Positions 63,604-64,000 of a stretch of 64,000 nt of DNA are shown here, one piece after another. Position 1 is the first letter of the stretch, and each line of letters opens with the position of its first letter. The notes below the pieces were generated by a model that saw nothing but the letters and a program-made list of their open reading frames with translations, was not told the origin of the DNA and did not search any database. Made by a program: the position numbers and the translations under genes. Source of the stretch: Ustilaginoidea virens. Its lineage: Eukaryota; Ascomycota; Sordariomycetes; Hypocreales; Clavicipitaceae. The stretch is taken from the NCBI RefSeq assembly GCF_000687475.1, contig NC_057318.1, forward strand, positions 1,612,001-1,676,000. The letters run 5' to 3'.

Positions 63604-63856
63604 TGTTACAGGCTCGGGCTACGCCCGCGCTATAATATGGCTAGGACTCGGGCTGCGCCTATGCCTAGTCTAGGCAGAGTCATATGAGTCAGCAGTACGG
63701 GGTTACGGGACTACGCTAGGACTCCGACCCGTGCTAACGCATGGATAAATAGACTATTGAGAGGCCCCTATTCGGGTCCTTTTTCTTTTCTTCTTAGTCT
63801 ATTTAATATATTCATTCGACGCCTATTCGCAGTAGCCCTAGGGCTAGTCCTTTACA
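63604..63856 (+). repeat. Solo LTR of the gypsy H family (253 bp)
   Basis: TGTTACAGGC...TCCTTTACA, same family as the H LTRs, with the GGGCTACGCCC and CGGGCTGCGCC words and the conserved CGACGCCTATTCGCAGTAGC stretch. An 11-bp or larger insertion near 63,670 sets it apart. The flanks show only a 4-bp near match (CACC/CATC), not a clean 5-bp duplication. Confidence 0.85.
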
Positions 63857-64000
63857 CATCCCCTAATAGATAGCAGCCTAGGTCTAAAGCTTTACTATAT
63901 TGCGATTAGCTAAAATCTTCTTCAGAGGCTAACCTACCTAATAGTTTTTAATTATAGCAAAAGTTCCCTAAGGCTTTCTAATTTCCCTAATTCTCTTCTT
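63857..64000 (+). mobile_element. LINE reverse transcriptase fragment running out of the window
   Basis: The + strand reads IP--IAA-V-SFTILRLAKIFFRG-PT, then IIAKVP-GFLISLIL. This is the RT region between motifs A and B of the same LINE type as D (IP--IIA-VQSFTVLYLAKIFF at about 15.5 kb, opposite strand). It continues beyond 64000. Confidence 0.75.

Overview
This window looks like the genome of a filamentous ascomycete (Pezizomycotina). Two intron-bearing eukaryotic housekeeping genes sit in sequence of ordinary composition. They are hemmed in on both sides by AT-rich, TpA-rich, stop-riddled retrotransposon remains of the kind made by repeat-induced point mutation (RIP). The stops fall mostly where Gln (CAA/CAG) or Trp (TGG) is expected, as C-to-T change on either strand would produce. 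I could run no database search; families are named from protein motifs read by eye.

Layout, left to right. (1) 1-6116: the 3' part of a Ty1/copia element (A1, + strand) with its 3' LTR, itself split at 2518-4726 by a 5'-truncated non-LTR element flanked by a 14-bp duplication. (2) 6317-13651: a complete Ty3/gypsy chromovirus (H, + strand), with 242-bp LTRs, 5-bp TSD GTTTT and a C-terminal chromodomain. (3) About 13.95-41.5 kb: a Tad-like LINE on the - strand, cut into three pieces by two copia elements. Element C (15713-23162, TSD CTACT) lies in its reverse transcriptase and element B (25456-40579, TSD TATAC) in its ORF1. B is itself interrupted in its reverse transcriptase by a third copia element, A2 (30916-38548, - strand, TSD CCCGC), of the same family as A1. 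(4) 41.5-42.7 kb: a second, tandem copy of the LINE ORF1 region. (5) 42836-43178: a solo LTR of the C family (TSD TAAAT). (6) 43192-58127: C-family element F (TSD ATATA) with relative G (44443-51835, TSD ATGAC) inserted in its gag. (7) 58283-62878: a gene island with DML1/Misato (+, 3 exons) and the nuclear poly(A) polymerase gene pap1 (-, 4 exons), arranged convergently. (8) 63240-64000: repeats resume, with a solo gypsy LTR inserted in another LINE reverse transcriptase on the + strand.

Every complete LTR element has two LTRs of identical length and an exact 5-bp target duplication, so the nesting order can be read directly. No transposon protein is intact. The two host genes appear functional: all splice junctions are canonical, the frames join, and the catalytic aspartates of the polymerase are present. 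The 3' LTR of F ends only 155 bp before the DML1 start codon. I found no tRNA, rRNA or CRISPR array, and no convincing new functional system. The most interesting signals are the fully resolvable nested insertions, uneven RIP damage between host and guest elements, an extra reading frame behind the chromodomain, large palindromes and minisatellites inside the LTRs, and the retroelement edge at an essential-type gene.
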